Assembly: GCF_023168165.1 (NCBI RefSeq)
Contig: NZ_BQYJ01000002.1
Span: forward strand, 558,001 to 622,000
Source: Niallia sp. NCCP-28
GTDB lineage: Bacteria > Bacillota > Bacilli > Bacillales > Cytobacillaceae
Length of the DNA stretch: 64,000 nucleotides
Direction of reading: 5' to 3'
The position numbers and the translations under genes were made by a program. Below are positions 16,801 through 26,132 of this stretch, piece by piece (position 1 is the stretch's first letter; every line of letters begins with the position of its first letter). The notes below the pieces were generated by a model. The model was not told the origin of the DNA. It saw only the letters and a list, made by a program, of their open reading frames with translations, and searched no databases.

Positions 16801-18546
16801 TTAAGCTAATTTAATCATGTGCAATTGTTGCTCTGCAAATTCACGATATAAGGAGTGTGCATGAAAGAGCTCTTCATGTGTGCCTTTTCCAGTAATTTTT
16901 CCTTTTTCCAGAAAAATGATTTGATCTGAATCAATAACTGTTGATAAACGATGGGCAATCACAATAGTTGTTCTGCCTTTCATTAAATTGCTTAATGCAA
17001 GCTGGACTACTTTTTCTGATTTGCTGTCAAGACTGGAAGTTGCTTCATCGAGCATCAATATTTTCGGATTTCTTAAAAATGCCCGGGCAATTGCTATTCT
17101 TTGTCTTTGGCCCCCAGACAATTTCATGCCTCTTTCCCCAACTTCTGTATCAAATCCGTTTGGCAGTTCCGAAATAAATTGATCAGCATAAGCCATTTTT
17201 GCAACTTCCTGCAATTCTTTTTCGGAAACCGCACGATCTAGCCCATAGCAGATATTATCACGAATGGTGCCTGCTACAATAGGACTTTCTTGAGAAACAT
17301 AGCCAATTTGACTTCGCCAAGAAAGCAAGGAGAAATCATGAATGGAATCACTTCCTATGGAAATGGTGCCTTTTTGTGGTGCATAAAATTGTTCAAATAA
17401 GGAGAAAAGAGTAGTTTTACCGCTGCCGCTAGGTCCGACAATTGCTGTCGTTTTGCCTGCTTCTATTGTGAAATTAATATCTTTGAGCACTTCTTCACCA
17501 TTATTATAGCTATAATGGACATTGTCGATATAGATGGTTTCATTCATATTTTCGACCAACTGCTTGCCGTCTTTTTCTATGTCTGCATCTAAAATGGCAC
17601 GAATGCGTTCGGTTGCCCCTGTTGCTTTTTGAAATTGGGTGAAAAATTGCGCTAATTGAGCCATTGGCATAATAATTTGGAAAAGATACATAATAAATGC
17701 AACTAATGCCCCAGCTGTTATTGCTCCCGTAGAAACGCGCATTCCTCCGTATCCTAAAATCAAAACAAGCAATACCATCATCACAAGGCTCATCAATGGC
17801 CCAATTAAAGCTTGGATTTTTGCTTCTTTTAATCCAAATGTAAAAAGGTTCATAATGCCTTTTTTTCCATTTTCATATTCTGATTTTTCTGCATTAGAAG
17901 CTTTCACAAGACGAATTTCTGACAAAACCTGCTGCAGAATAGAGGTGAAAGAAGCTGTTTCATCTTGCATGCCTTTTGAGATGTGATGCATTTTTTTGCC
18001 TAAAGGAACTAGGATGAATGCTGAAAGAGGAATGACGATAAACATCAGCAATGTCATTTTCCAATCCAACACAATTAATACAATAATGGAGCCGATAATG
18101 GAAATAATACCAGTAATAAAATTAGCAAAATGTTCCGAAATTAATCCTTTCACAACAGATGTATCATTTGTCATACGGCTTACTGTCTCTCCAGATGGAT
18201 GTTCATCAAAATAGCTGACAGGAAGGACAAGCAATTTCTTCCAAAGCTGCTCGCGAATTCCTGCAACCACCGACTGTCCAATGCGATTCAATAAATAAAT
18301 GGAAAATCCGCTGGCTAATGCTTGAACAATTATTGCCAGCACAAGCATGGCAATGCGACTAGGACTAAGGGAACTAAGGGAAAAATCATTAATAAGATTT
18401 TTAGTGAATAGAGGGACTAATAAAGCCACACCAGTAGTTGCTAAACTTAATAATAAAGCAATTCCAATCATGACTTTAGAAGGCTTAGTCTGCTTTACCA
18501 ATTGAAAAAATGGGCGCCAGCCAGTTTGTTTTTTTATTTTTGTCAT
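16801..18546 (-). CDS. ABC multidrug-type exporter, fused membrane and ATPase domains
   Basis: 581 residues from ATG 18546 behind GAGAGGAAG; an upstream TTG in frame overlaps that site and is rejected. Six membrane helices (about 20-310) are followed by an ATPase domain with Walker [11 protein letters not shown]-loop YVSQESPIV, signature LSGGQRQR, Walker [13 protein letters not shown] and H-loop IVIAHRLST. This is the LmrA/BmrA-type half-transporter that works as a homodimer and exports lipophilic drugs, lipids or peptides. It is the first gene of a three-gene set with a two-component system. Function as a resistance or efflux pump is inferred from family. Confidence 0.92.
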   Translation of the reverse strand: MTKIKKQTGWRPFFQLVKQTKPSKVMIGIALLLSLATTGVALLVPLFTKNLINDFSLSSLSPSRIAMLVLAIIVQALASGFSIYLLNRIGQSVVAGIREQLWKKLLVLPVSYFDEHPSGETVSRMTNDTSVVKGLISEHFANFITGIISIIGSIIVLIVLDWKMTLLMFIVIPLSAFILVPLGKKMHHISKGMQDETASFTSILQQVLSEIRLVKASNAEKSEYENGKKGIMNLFTFGLKEAKIQALIGPLMSLVMMVLLVLILGYGGMRVSTGAITAGALVAFIMYLFQIIMPMAQLAQFFTQFQKATGATERIRAILDADIEKDGKQLVENMNETIYIDNVHYSYNNGEEVLKDINFTIEAGKTTAIVGPSGSGKTTLFSLFEQFYAPQKGTISIGSDSIHDFSLLSWRSQIGYVSQESPIVAGTIRDNICYGLDRAVSEKELQEVAKMAYADQFISELPNGFDTEVGERGMKLSGGQRQRIAIARAFLRNPKILMLDEATSSLDSKSEKVVQLALSNLMKGRTTIVIAHRLSTVIDSDQIIFLEKGKITGKGTHEELFHAHSLYREFAEQQLHMIKLA

Positions 18547-18786
18547 TATAATACTTCCTCTCAAAATTCTTTTACAAAAGGAGTATATAAAAAAGTTGTG
18601 AATTGAATATGAACTAATGAAGGTTTTAGATATTAATTTTAAAAATTATTTTAGGAGCAGAAAAATAAGGAATTTTGCCTACTGGAAAAACTGCCAATAA
18701 TCCACTAATGTGTTCCCTATTTAAACATGTTAGTCTTATAAAACGCGCCTGTTATGATTCTAAAAAAACAAACAGGAGGTTTTATA

Positions 18787-19347
18787 ATGAAAAAAATATC
18801 TATCATTGCCATATTAATTATACTATCTATTAGTTCATATACTATTTATTCTAAATCGCAAAAAACTGCTAAAGCTGATGTTAAAACGGTGCATCTATCA
18901 GAGGGAAAAGAGCGCAGCAAGAAAAAAGCAGCTGACAAAAAAGAGAAATCGGCAAAAGCTGCGGCTGAAAAGAAAGATGATTCTGCAGCTCTTTCGAAGA
19001 AAGATAAAAAATTGCTTGCCCATCTTGTTCATGCAGAGGCAAAGGGAGAACCTTTTGCCGGAAAAGTAGCAGTTGCCAAAGTTGTATTGAACCGTGTGGA
19101 ACATAAAGAATTTCCTGATACTGTAAAGGGAGTTATTTACGAAAAAAATGCATTTTCTCCTGTTCAAAATGGATCTATCAATGAAGCTTATGATAAAGAA
19201 GCATATAAAGCAGTTCAAGTAGCTTTGTCTGATCAAAAAAAGGATGATGAACTGCTGTACTTTTATAATCCAGAAACTTCAACAAGTGATTGGATTGAGA
19301 CACGAGAAGTGATCAAAACGATCGGCAATCATGCATTTGCTATTTAA
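18787..19347 (+). CDS. SleB/CwlJ-type cell wall hydrolase
   Basis: 186 residues from ATG 18787 behind AGGAGGTTTTATA. An N-terminal membrane anchor or signal segment (about 3-22) is followed by a strongly charged Lys/Ala/Glu-rich linker (about 40-75) and a Hydrolase_2 domain: LLAHLVHAEAKGEPFAGKVA with the catalytic Glu, VAKVVLNRV, and FSPVQNGS. Such enzymes are lytic transglycosylases that cut peptidoglycan, many in spore-cortex breakdown. It lacks the PG-binding repeat of true SleB, so it is nearer the short vegetative or sporulation CwlJ/YkvT-like forms. It stands alone with a terminator. Confidence 0.85.
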   Translation: MKKISIIAILIILSISSYTIYSKSQKTAKADVKTVHLSEGKERSKKKAADKKEKSAKAAAEKKDDSAALSKKDKKLLAHLVHAEAKGEPFAGKVAVAKVVLNRVEHKEFPDTVKGVIYEKNAFSPVQNGSINEAYDKEAYKAVQVALSDQKKDDELLYFYNPETSTSDWIETREVIKTIGNHAFAI

Positions 19348-19352
19348 AAGAG

Positions 19353-19381
19353 GCATACAGCTTGGGGCTGTGTGCTTTTTT
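19353..19381 (+). terminator. Terminator after the SleB-like gene
   Basis: GCATACAGC and GCTGTGTGC form a stem followed by six T. Confidence 0.8.
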
Positions 19382-19832
19382 AGTGGGTTAGGAATATTTG
19401 TAAGACCTTTAATATATTCTTCAAATATTTATTCCATTTGTTTCTTTTTGCGTAGTTCAATGTAGAGATTAATTCATATGCATATTTAAATAAGGCTAGT
19501 TCTCTAGCTATAATTTAAATATGATGACATAAATTTAAATCCCGCTACGTTCTGATAAAAGCTTCTAATTTATTGCGTGAAAAATTTTATATGTATCAAG
19601 GGCTTAAGGAGATTATTGCTTTAATAGTATTTCTCCATTTTGCAGCGAACCTCTAGTTGTATATTTTTTCGTCTTGTGAAAAAATTAAGCAAACCCTTGT
19701 TGTTTCTATATTTGAAGCTGTTATTAATTAAGAAAAATACATAAATATCAAAAGTTGTTATATTATCGATGTTCTATCTAAAGAAATTTGAGCATATGGA
19801 GCATTTCAAAAATGAATTAAGGCGAAATTAAA
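19382..19832. other. AT-rich intergenic stretch without a supported gene
   Basis: About 450 bases with stops in all frames, no convincing ribosome site and no strong hairpin. It does not match the dispersed repeat family. Confidence 0.5.
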
Positions 19833-19867
19833 AGGCATGAGTCCGGTTTATCACCAGACTCATGCCT
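19833..19867 (-). terminator. Terminator of the YjgB-like gene
   Basis: AGGCATGAGTC and GACTCATGCCT are perfect 11-base arms. On the minus strand they are followed by TTTTAATTT. Confidence 0.75.
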
Positions 19868-19942
19868 AAATAGCTGTCTAAATAATTTAGTGTTTAATTT
19901 TTTTGATTTGGGACAAAAGCTTTGTCTCTTTATTTATAGCAT

Positions 19943-20518
19943 TTATTCTCTCTCCACTAAATTCACATGATCAACTGTATTGTCATTGCCGACGACAAAC
20001 TGAATCTCATATTTACCAGTGTTATAAATATAATTCACTTCGCCAGTAGTGCTGATGAAACGAATATGATCAGCGCTGCCAAGCTGTTCGCTTAAAACAG
20101 CAGGTGTTACTCCGCCTATATCTTGCTGTCTTTCTACGTTTCTGCCAAAATACCTGATTTGTTTAATAGTTCCATTTTTATTATAGGAAAAGCCGAATCC
20201 GGGACTGCCCATTGTAGCCGTGTAGATATCAAATTCGCTGTTTTCATCGATTGGAACGGGCTGCCCTAATCTTTGATGGATCTCACTGCGGGTTGTTTGA
20301 TTTACTTTGAAGTCACTGGCATAAGAAATAGATTTCCCAAGAAATGCACGGTCGTAAAGGTCATTTAATTTTTTTGCTGCACTTTTATTTGTGATGGAAG
20401 ATTGAACAGCAGGTTGTTCTTCCGCTTGTGCAGATGGAATAGGAGAAGATGCTGCACTTAACCCCAAGGCACCTGTCAGCAAAGCGACTGTCGTGATTTT
20501 TGTTGTTTTGTTTAACAT
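19943..20518 (-). CDS. YjgB-like secreted protein (DUF4309 type)
   Basis: 191 residues from ATG 20518 behind AGGAGGGATA. A clear signal peptide (positively charged start, hydrophobic run TTVALLTGALGLSAA) ends at AQA before EEQPAV, so the mature protein is exported. The remainder matches the YjgB/DUF4309 pattern in which a helix (LNDLYDRAFLGKSIS) precedes beta-rich segments (RLGQPV, GFGFSYNKNGTIKQIRYFGR, and YEIQFVVGNDNTVDHVNLV). Function in the family is unknown. It has its own terminator and is not part of the downstream envelope operon. Confidence 0.75.
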   Translation of the reverse strand: MLNKTTKITTVALLTGALGLSAASSPIPSAQAEEQPAVQSSITNKSAAKKLNDLYDRAFLGKSISYASDFKVNQTTRSEIHQRLGQPVPIDENSEFDIYTATMGSPGFGFSYNKNGTIKQIRYFGRNVERQQDIGGVTPAVLSEQLGSADHIRFISTTGEVNYIYNTGKYEIQFVVGNDNTVDHVNLVERE

Positions 20519-20680
20519 ATTATCCCTCCTATTAGTTGAATTCCCTTTATGAGGGGAAGTAAACATGGGATGTAAGGAGGAAAAATTATATAACGAGGCG
20601 ATAATTTGAAGTGCAAAAGATAGTGTAATCCATTATATCTCTTTAGCTAAGCTTTATCAGAAATTAATTTTTTAAATAAA

Positions 20681-20719
20681 ATGTCAAGCATACCCACTGA
20701 AAATGCCTGACATTTTTTT
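20681..20719. terminator. Hairpin terminator downstream of the epimerase operon and repeat B
   Basis: ATGTCAAGCAT and ATGCCTGACAT form a stem with T runs on both sides. It can end minus-strand transcripts of the glycosyltransferase/kinase/epimerase operon that read through repeat B. Confidence 0.65.
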
Positions 20720-20734
20720 GTTATTATCAATTAA

Positions 20735-20822
20735 TTTATTACGCATTAACGGGATTTTGGATCCCACTTAAGAGAGGGTAAGAGGAAAGGCTAAATTTAG
20801 GCGGATAGAAGCTTCACTTTAT
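20735..20822 (+). repeat. Dispersed structured repeat, copy B (short, diverged)
   Basis: Flanked by TTTAT on both sides (20735-20739 and 20818-20822). It keeps GCATTAACGGG at the left and GAAGCTTCAC at the right, but its inner arms are strongly diverged. Like copy A it lacks the 3' hairpin. It begins two bases beyond the epimerase stop codon, with its right end facing that gene. Confidence 0.7.
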
Positions 20823-20824
20823 AA

Positions 20825-21829
20825 TTAAATATGATATTTTTTGTACCAGTCAACAAATTGCGCAAGACCTTTGTCAATTGTTGTTGATGGATTAAATCCT
20901 ACATCTTTTTGCAAATTGGAAATGTCTGCATAGGTTTCTAAAACATCTCCTTGCTGCATTGGATAAAAGTCAATTTTTGCTTTTTTGCCGATTAAATGTT
21001 CCAGAATTTGAATAAATGTCAGCAATTCTACTGGTTTGTTGTTGCCGATATTATAAATTTTATAGGGAGCATAGCTGGAGCTTGGATCTGGATTTGCTTT
21101 GTCCCAATTGCTGTTGGATTTAGGCGGATGTTTAAGCAAGCGAATAATTGCTTCTGTTATATCATCAATATAGGTAAAATCTCGCCGCATGTTTCCATAA
21201 TTAAATACCTTGATTGGCTTCTCATTTATAATTTTTTCTGTAAAAGTATAGTATGCCATATCGGGTCGCCCCCATGGTCCGTATACTGTAAAGAAACGAA
21301 GCCCTGTAGTTGGAAGATGGAATAAGTGACTATACGTATGAGCCATTAGTTCGTTTGCCTTTTTCGTGGCAGCATACAAGCTGATTGGGTGGTCGACAGA
21401 GTCCAAGGAAGAAAAGGGGAGATGTGCATTAGCTCCATAAACAGAACTAGATGATGCATATATTAAGTGCTCTATGCCATGATGTCGACAGGCTTCTAAT
21501 ATATTGATGAATCCAATCAGGTTTGTATGACCATATACATGGGGATTTTGGATACTGTAACGTACTCCAGCTTGGGCAGCCAAGTGTATAACAATATTGA
21601 TTTTGTTCTCAGCGAAAATTCGATTGATGTCTTCTTTATTTGTAATATCCTGTTTATAGAATTCAAAATGATGATGGTGCTTTAATAGTTTTAGCCGGTC
21701 TTCTTTTATCCGAATATCGTAGTAATCATTTAGGTTATCGACCCCTATTACAGAATGGCCAAGTGTTAATAGTCGCAGGGAAAGATGGAAACCAATAAAG
21801 CCCGCTGCACCTGTCACTAATATATTCAT
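20825..21829 (-). CDS. NAD-dependent epimerase, UDP-glucuronate 4-epimerase-like
   Basis: 334 residues from ATG 21829, which overlaps the stop of the preceding kinase gene (ATGA). It is an extended SDR: TGAAGFIGFHL (NAD-binding GxxGxxG), the acidic VDNLNDYYD, HLAAQAGVRYS, the catalytic SSSSVYG and YAATKK (Tyr and Lys), then FFTVYGPWGRPDMA and RRDFTYIDDI. The combination VDNLNDYYD with AGVRYSIQNP and GRPDMAYY is typical of UDP-glucuronate/UDP-galacturonate 4-epimerases used for capsules and other surface polysaccharides. It is the last gene of a three-gene operon with a glycosyltransferase and a tandem kinase-like protein. Confidence 0.88.
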   Translation of the reverse strand: MNILVTGAAGFIGFHLSLRLLTLGHSVIGVDNLNDYYDIRIKEDRLKLLKHHHHFEFYKQDITNKEDINRIFAENKINIVIHLAAQAGVRYSIQNPHVYGHTNLIGFINILEACRHHGIEHLIYASSSSVYGANAHLPFSSLDSVDHPISLYAATKKANELMAHTYSHLFHLPTTGLRFFTVYGPWGRPDMAYYTFTEKIINEKPIKVFNYGNMRRDFTYIDDITEAIIRLLKHPPKSNSNWDKANPDPSSSYAPYKIYNIGNNKPVELLTFIQILEHLIGKKAKIDFYPMQQGDVLETYADISNLQKDVGFNPSTTIDKGLAQFVDWYKKYHI

Positions 21830-23004
21830 CTTTTTAATACAAATCCATTTTCGTCTAAGGGAATTGGCATCCATTCATCATAGGTTTTAGGGTCCATCGC
21901 TTGTACATGTTCTAAGAAGGAGTCTAAAAAGTTTCTTTCCTGCAAGTTGTGGAATAATTCAAGCGGTTTTGGCTGAGACCGGGTAAACGAATACACATGA
22001 TCTATCAATTTAAATCCATTGGCCGTTACAATAATATGTCTTAATGGGGCATCTATTTGTTTAAAGCCAGAAGATTTCATCGTTGTGAGAATATCAAGCA
22101 ATTTCTTTGCGAGTTCTTCTGTAAGGTGGGATTGTTTTTTCAAAAATGTATTTAAATCAGGTCCAAATAGATATTCCATGACAATATAATTAGAACCGGT
22201 TTCAAATACTTTTGGTATAAAGGATAGATGTTGGCTGGATAAAAGAACTTGTTTTTCTTGTTTGGCATGCTCCGATTTTCCATAAATTTTTACACATTTA
22301 TCTTCAGAAATTCTATAGACGGCACCTTGATGCCCCTTTCCAATCAATGTTTGACTAATGGCACTGTCCACTTTTACCCCTTTGCCTGATCCCCCTGATG
22401 ATACAGGTATGTTTTTATAATCCATCTTGTTATGGTCAAAAAATTCCATCCATTCTTTATAGGTTTGAGGTTCAAGCTGCATCACTTGGGCTAAGAAGGA
22501 ATCTTTGAGGAGAATGATGTTTAAATCTCTTAATAGCTTTAGTGGAACGGGGTGTATTCGTTTAAAGGAATTAACATGGTCAATGACTTTGAGCTCTTCA
22601 TTTTCTAACACAAATATATGGCGGAGCGGGGCATCAATCATAGTGAATTTTGCCTTTTTCAATTCGCTCAAAACCTGAAGAAGCTTTTTTGTAATGGATT
22701 CAGGGATATAGGTGCAATTTCTTAAATATTCTTTTAATGTTGGGGCATTAAAGTATTCCATAATTACATAATTTGATCCTGATTCATAAAATCGAGGAAA
22801 AAAAGGCAAATGCTGTCCTGCTAGAAGGGCTTCCTTTTCCATTTTTGCTTGAAGAGAATTGGTATAGATTTTTACACATTTATTTTCTGAAAGCTTAAAA
22901 ACGGCTCCTTGTGAACCCATTCCAATTAAAGGATACTCGGTAGGATTATGAATTTCTAAAAATTTTTCTCCTTTAGAGACGGTAATAGATTGAAAGTCAC
23001 TCAT
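21826..23004 (-). CDS. Tandem kinase-like protein with two YrzF-type serine/threonine kinase domains
   Basis: 392 residues made of two similar halves (about 25-190 and 215-380). Each has a Gly-rich loop (GMGSQGAVFKL; GKGHQGAVYRI), the Lys strand CVKIY, a helix Glu (MEKEAL; QEKQVL), a hinge MEYF or MEYL, the catalytic-loop equivalent IDAPLRHI, and IDHVNSF or IDHVYSF in place of DFG. They resemble the short B. subtilis YrzF-like kinases, fused head to tail. The same residues are kept in both copies, so neither is obviously dead, but canonical HRD and DFG are absent and true kinase activity is unproven. The start overlaps the glycosyltransferase stop and the stop overlaps the epimerase start. 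Confidence 0.8.
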   Translation of the reverse strand: MSDFQSITVSKGEKFLEIHNPTEYPLIGMGSQGAVFKLSENKCVKIYTNSLQAKMEKEALLAGQHLPFFPRFYESGSNYVIMEYFNAPTLKEYLRNCTYIPESITKKLLQVLSELKKAKFTMIDAPLRHIFVLENEELKVIDHVNSFKRIHPVPLKLLRDLNIILLKDSFLAQVMQLEPQTYKEWMEFFDHNKMDYKNIPVSSGGSGKGVKVDSAISQTLIGKGHQGAVYRISEDKCVKIYGKSEHAKQEKQVLLSSQHLSFIPKVFETGSNYIVMEYLFGPDLNTFLKKQSHLTEELAKKLLDILTTMKSSGFKQIDAPLRHIIVTANGFKLIDHVYSFTRSQPKPLELFHNLQERNFLDSFLEHVQAMDPKTYDEWMPIPLDENGFVLKR

Positions 23005-24065
23005 GACAGGCCTCCTAATAGTTCATCATAAAATTTTGCCTGCTGCAAAAGCTGCTGTTTTTGATCAAATGCTGTTTCTACTTTTGCTCTTGCAGCCAAA
23101 GCATAGCTTTCCCAGCGATTTCTATTTGTCAGCATATATTCCAGTGCATCAGCAAGATCATCTACATTATTTTCTTGCACTAATATGCCTTCCTTGTCAT
23201 GGGTAATCAATTCAGGAATTCCTGCATGATTGGTAGAGACAACAGGTATGCCAGTTGCCATGGCTTCTTTTAAAGTATTAGGAATTCCCTCCACATCACC
23301 GTTGGAAGCCTCTAGGCTGGCAGCGCAAAATAGATCTGATTGTGCCATCTGTTCCTGCACTTGTTCTTTTGTCATATGGCTTAACAGGCGGAATGAATCG
23401 GATAAATTTAATTCATCAGCTAATGAACGGATATATTCTTCCAATTCTCCGCTGCCAATAATCGTTAAAGTGGCATTTGGAAATTTAGCTTGCACTTTTT
23501 GAAAAGCTTGCATGAGGATATGGTGTCCTTTTTTTTCAACTAACCTGCCGATGGATAGAATATTTTGTGTGTTTCTTTGCGGAGGGGTGCGGTAAGGAAA
23601 CTTTTCAAGATCAACGCCGCCATATAAAACTCTAATTTTCTCAGGCGGACATCCCATTGCTACTATTTTATCGGCTAAATAATTGCAAACAGGAAAAAAA
23701 CGTTCTCCTTGTTCAAATAGTAACTTCATGCTTTTTAAATAGCCAACAGGCTGATTGGCCATTGTAGCATCTCTTCCCCTAATGCTTGTTGCTAAGGGGA
23801 GGCCTGTCTCATCTTTAAAAGGAAGCAGCAGCATGCCTAATTGAGCATGATGTGCATGTAAAATAGAAATGTTATTTTTTTGAACAAATTCCTTTTTTGA
23901 AAAAATTTCATTCAAATAACGGACCTTTTCGTTAAGAAGTGGAAGGTTTATCATATACTTTGGCTGGCGTATCAGGTGAATATAATCATAATTAGGCACA
24001 TTTCGGATTTGAGCTATATATTGTGTAGGATCCACCCTTAAGTTTAAATGCATAATTGTCTGCAA
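23001..24065 (-). CDS. Glycosyltransferase family 4
   Basis: About 354 residues from TTG 24065, chosen because AAGGGAG lies eight bases upstream; a TTG six codons earlier lacks a site. The C-terminal GT-B domain is clear: NILSIGRLVEKKGHHILMQAF, LTIIGSGELEEYI, and EGIPNTLKEAMATGIPVVSTNHAGIPE split by the EX7E acid pair. The N-terminal domain starts late compared with longer relatives and lacks the usual first Gly-rich strand, with HLNLRVDPTQYIA at the front. It transfers a sugar from a nucleotide donor to an envelope or secondary polymer acceptor. First gene of the operon with the kinase-like protein and epimerase. Confidence 0.85.
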   Translation of the reverse strand: MQTIMHLNLRVDPTQYIAQIRNVPNYDYIHLIRQPKYMINLPLLNEKVRYLNEIFSKKEFVQKNNISILHAHHAQLGMLLLPFKDETGLPLATSIRGRDATMANQPVGYLKSMKLLFEQGERFFPVCNYLADKIVAMGCPPEKIRVLYGGVDLEKFPYRTPPQRNTQNILSIGRLVEKKGHHILMQAFQKVQAKFPNATLTIIGSGELEEYIRSLADELNLSDSFRLLSHMTKEQVQEQMAQSDLFCAASLEASNGDVEGIPNTLKEAMATGIPVVSTNHAGIPELITHDKEGILVQENNVDDLADALEYMLTNRNRWESYALAARAKVETAFDQKQQLLQQAKFYDELLGGLS

Positions 24066-24501
24066 AAAAATTTCTCCCTTCAAATAAATTCATTTATAAA
24101 TCACTCTTTTTATTAAAATATGTAAAACGTTGTAGAGAGGTTTGTACAAATGTTTCAATTTTATATAAAATTTCTAACTGGATTATGAAAGGAGAGGAAA
24201 ATTTTAAAATAGCGGTTTATTTTTTGAAATGGAGGCTTTACATGCAAAAAATTCAATGCATGTTCCCTCATCTAAATGGGACAAATTAAAATATACTTAA
24301 AACTATATACAATATAGAGGATGAGAATCCAAAAGCGATGCATCTATTCTCACATATTCTATTATAAGAACATATTGATTTACCAGGTTAAAGGAATTAG
24401 ATAGTTGCCAATTAGCTATTTGGGAAGAGGCTGCTTTAGAGCTTGCTCTGAAATGGTGAAGCACAATAAGCGAAATTGTCAGGCGTTTCTTTTTGAACGT
24501 C
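24066..24501. other. Intergenic region without a secure gene
   Basis: About 440 bases between the divergent glycosyltransferase and LysM-M23 genes. A 15-codon frame with ATG at 24241 stands behind GGAGG and gives MQKIQCMFPHLNGTN, too short to judge. A coding-like frame from about 24391 leads through one TGA into the small ORF at 24502, which hints at a decayed gene. Confidence 0.4.
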
Positions 24502-24690
24502 ATGTTTTCTATAAAAACAGCAAGGGAATACATTTCCCAATACTATAACTACAGGAGATATATTGCTTTTTATGGTCAGTATCATCGCGAGCAGATTAAT
24601 CAGTTGTTAAGAGCGGATGAACTGGAACCAATTAATGTAGACTATATTACTTTAGAAGAGAATAAGAGTGTGGTTTATAGCATTTTTTAG
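24502..24690 (+). CDS. Small ORF of 62 codons, uncertain
   Basis: Starts at ATG 24502 (a TTG three codons earlier is in frame) with no clear ribosome site. The translation looks protein-like (SIKTAREYISQYYNYRRY, then HREQINQLLRADELEP) and is hydrophilic. The upstream sequence in the same frame, interrupted by one TGA, is also open for about 30 codons, so it may be the tail of a decayed gene. I do not recognise it. Confidence 0.3.
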   Translation: MFSIKTAREYISQYYNYRRYIAFYGQYHREQINQLLRADELEPINVDYITLEENKSVVYSIF

Positions 24691-24781
24691 AATTGTAGAT
24701 AAAATCATTTATTTTCAATAAGCAAAAAGCATACAAAAACTTTCTTGAAAGCATACTACTGTTAAAGGAGGTTGTCATTTA

Positions 24782-25870
24782 TTGAAAAAGTTTACACTAT
24801 TTTGTGCTTTTTTATATTGGAGTACAACAGTTTTTTTGGTGCATCCTAATCTAGCTCAAGCAAAAGCTCAGCCGCATGAGGTGCCTCTTCGAAAAGTATT
24901 TGAATCAATGGGCTACAAAGTTGTACGTAAAGGAAAATATATTCATTTAACGAGAGAATTAGATGATAGAATCCGATTAGAATCCAATTCGAAGAAGGCT
25001 CTCAAAAATGGGAAAGCATATTCCCTAACTAAGCCTGTCCGCAATGATAAACAAAGTAAAACATATATGATTAATGTAGTGGATATATATAAATTAGCAA
25101 AAGAAGAGAAAAAGGAAAAACACTATCGTGTAAAAAAAGGTGAAGACTTATCTAGTATTGCCAAAAAGTTTAAGGTGACAGTAAACAATCTCAGATTCTG
25201 GAATAAATTAAGTTCAGATGTCATTTATCCAGGTCAGCATCTGCATACAACGGATCCGATTTATATAGTAAAACAAGGAGATTCGATTTGGGAGATTGCC
25301 CATAAAACGGAAAGTACAGTGAGAGATATTAAATTCCTTAATAATCTAGCAACAGAGATTGTCTATCCAGGTCAGCAATTGGCTATTCCAACACAGCCAT
25401 CCATGAAAACACCCGCTAAATTCGCAGATGGTATATTTCCATTGGCACAAGAAACCTATGATCCCTTGGTTGGCACTTTTGGGGATGGGAGAAACTTTTC
25501 AACAAACGGTCAAGCAAGAAGCCATGAAGGCAATGATATCATGGCTCGAAAATGGGTGCCTATTTTTGCAGTAATAGAAGGAAAGATTGTGAGATATGGC
25601 TGGAATACATTAGGAGGTTATCGGATTACCATTCAAGCAAAAGATGGTACAACATTTTATTATGCACATATGATGGCATATCCGCCTGGATTAAAGATAG
25701 GACAGCATGTTTCCAAAGGACAGATGATTGGCTATGTAGGCGATACTGGCTATGGTAAAGAAGGGATGAGCGGAAAGTTTGCAACCCATTTGCATTTTGG
25801 AATGTATGATGCTAGTGGGAAAGCAATGGATCCTTACCTTTATTTAAAATGGTGGGAAATTAATCCGTAA
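24782..25870 (+). CDS. Secreted M23 metallopeptidase with two LysM domains
   Basis: 362 residues from TTG behind AAAGGAGGTTGTC. A signal peptide (to about 28, AQA) precedes a copper-amine-oxidase-N-like domain (about 33-103). Then come two LysM repeats (about 114-156 and 160-203, each with YPGQ) and a LytM/M23 domain (about 245-352). The zinc ligands are visible as His248 and Asp252 in HEGND and His338 in HLHFG, with His336 beside it. LysM binds peptidoglycan and M23 cuts its peptide cross-bridges, so this is a cell-wall hydrolase of growth or sporulation. It is monocistronic and followed within four bases by repeat copy C. Confidence 0.9.
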   Translation: MKKFTLFCAFLYWSTTVFLVHPNLAQAKAQPHEVPLRKVFESMGYKVVRKGKYIHLTRELDDRIRLESNSKKALKNGKAYSLTKPVRNDKQSKTYMINVVDIYKLAKEEKKEKHYRVKKGEDLSSIAKKFKVTVNNLRFWNKLSSDVIYPGQHLHTTDPIYIVKQGDSIWEIAHKTESTVRDIKFLNNLATEIVYPGQQLAIPTQPSMKTPAKFADGIFPLAQETYDPLVGTFGDGRNFSTNGQARSHEGNDIMARKWVPIFAVIEGKIVRYGWNTLGGYRITIQAKDGTTFYYAHMMAYPPGLKIGQHVSKGQMIGYVGDTGYGKEGMSGKFATHLHFGMYDASGKAMDPYLYLKWWEINP

Positions 25871-25873
25871 AAT

Positions 25874-25962
25874 TTTATCCGGCATTAACGGGAGTAAACC
25901 CCGATTGGTTCAACTAGCAATCAGAGGGGGACGTGGAAAACCCCCACTGATTGAAGTTTCAC
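25874..25962 (+). repeat. Dispersed structured repeat, copy C (left end plus 3' hairpin only)
   Basis: TTTAT at 25874-25878, then GGCATTAACGGG, the linker GATTGGTTCAACTAGCAATC, a 3' hairpin with GGGGG/CCCCC arms, and GAAGTTTCAC (ends 25962). It lacks the inner hairpin found in copies A and D, the reverse of copy A. The right TTTAT is missing; AAAAGC follows instead. Confidence 0.75.
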
Positions 25963-26132
25963 AAAAGCAAAGAAGTATGCAAAACCAAATATTTTGGCAA
26001 CAGTGCAGCAAGTACATAATATGTATAAATCATAAGAGGCTATGAAAGGACTTTTTAGGTGGCAGCGAATCAAGCTATGCTTCTAATTTTTATAATAAAC
26101 TGCTTTTAACTGAATCAAATGAAAGACTTGCC

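Noticed and set aside
24121-24134. TGTAAAACGTTGTA upstream of the glycosyltransferase as a cre site
   Set aside because: The CG core is displaced by one base relative to the consensus and the context is not catabolic.
24056-24289. Plus-strand frame of 77 codons opposite the glycosyltransferase start
   Set aside because: No ribosome site, cysteine- and lysine-rich chance composition, and it overlaps a real gene.
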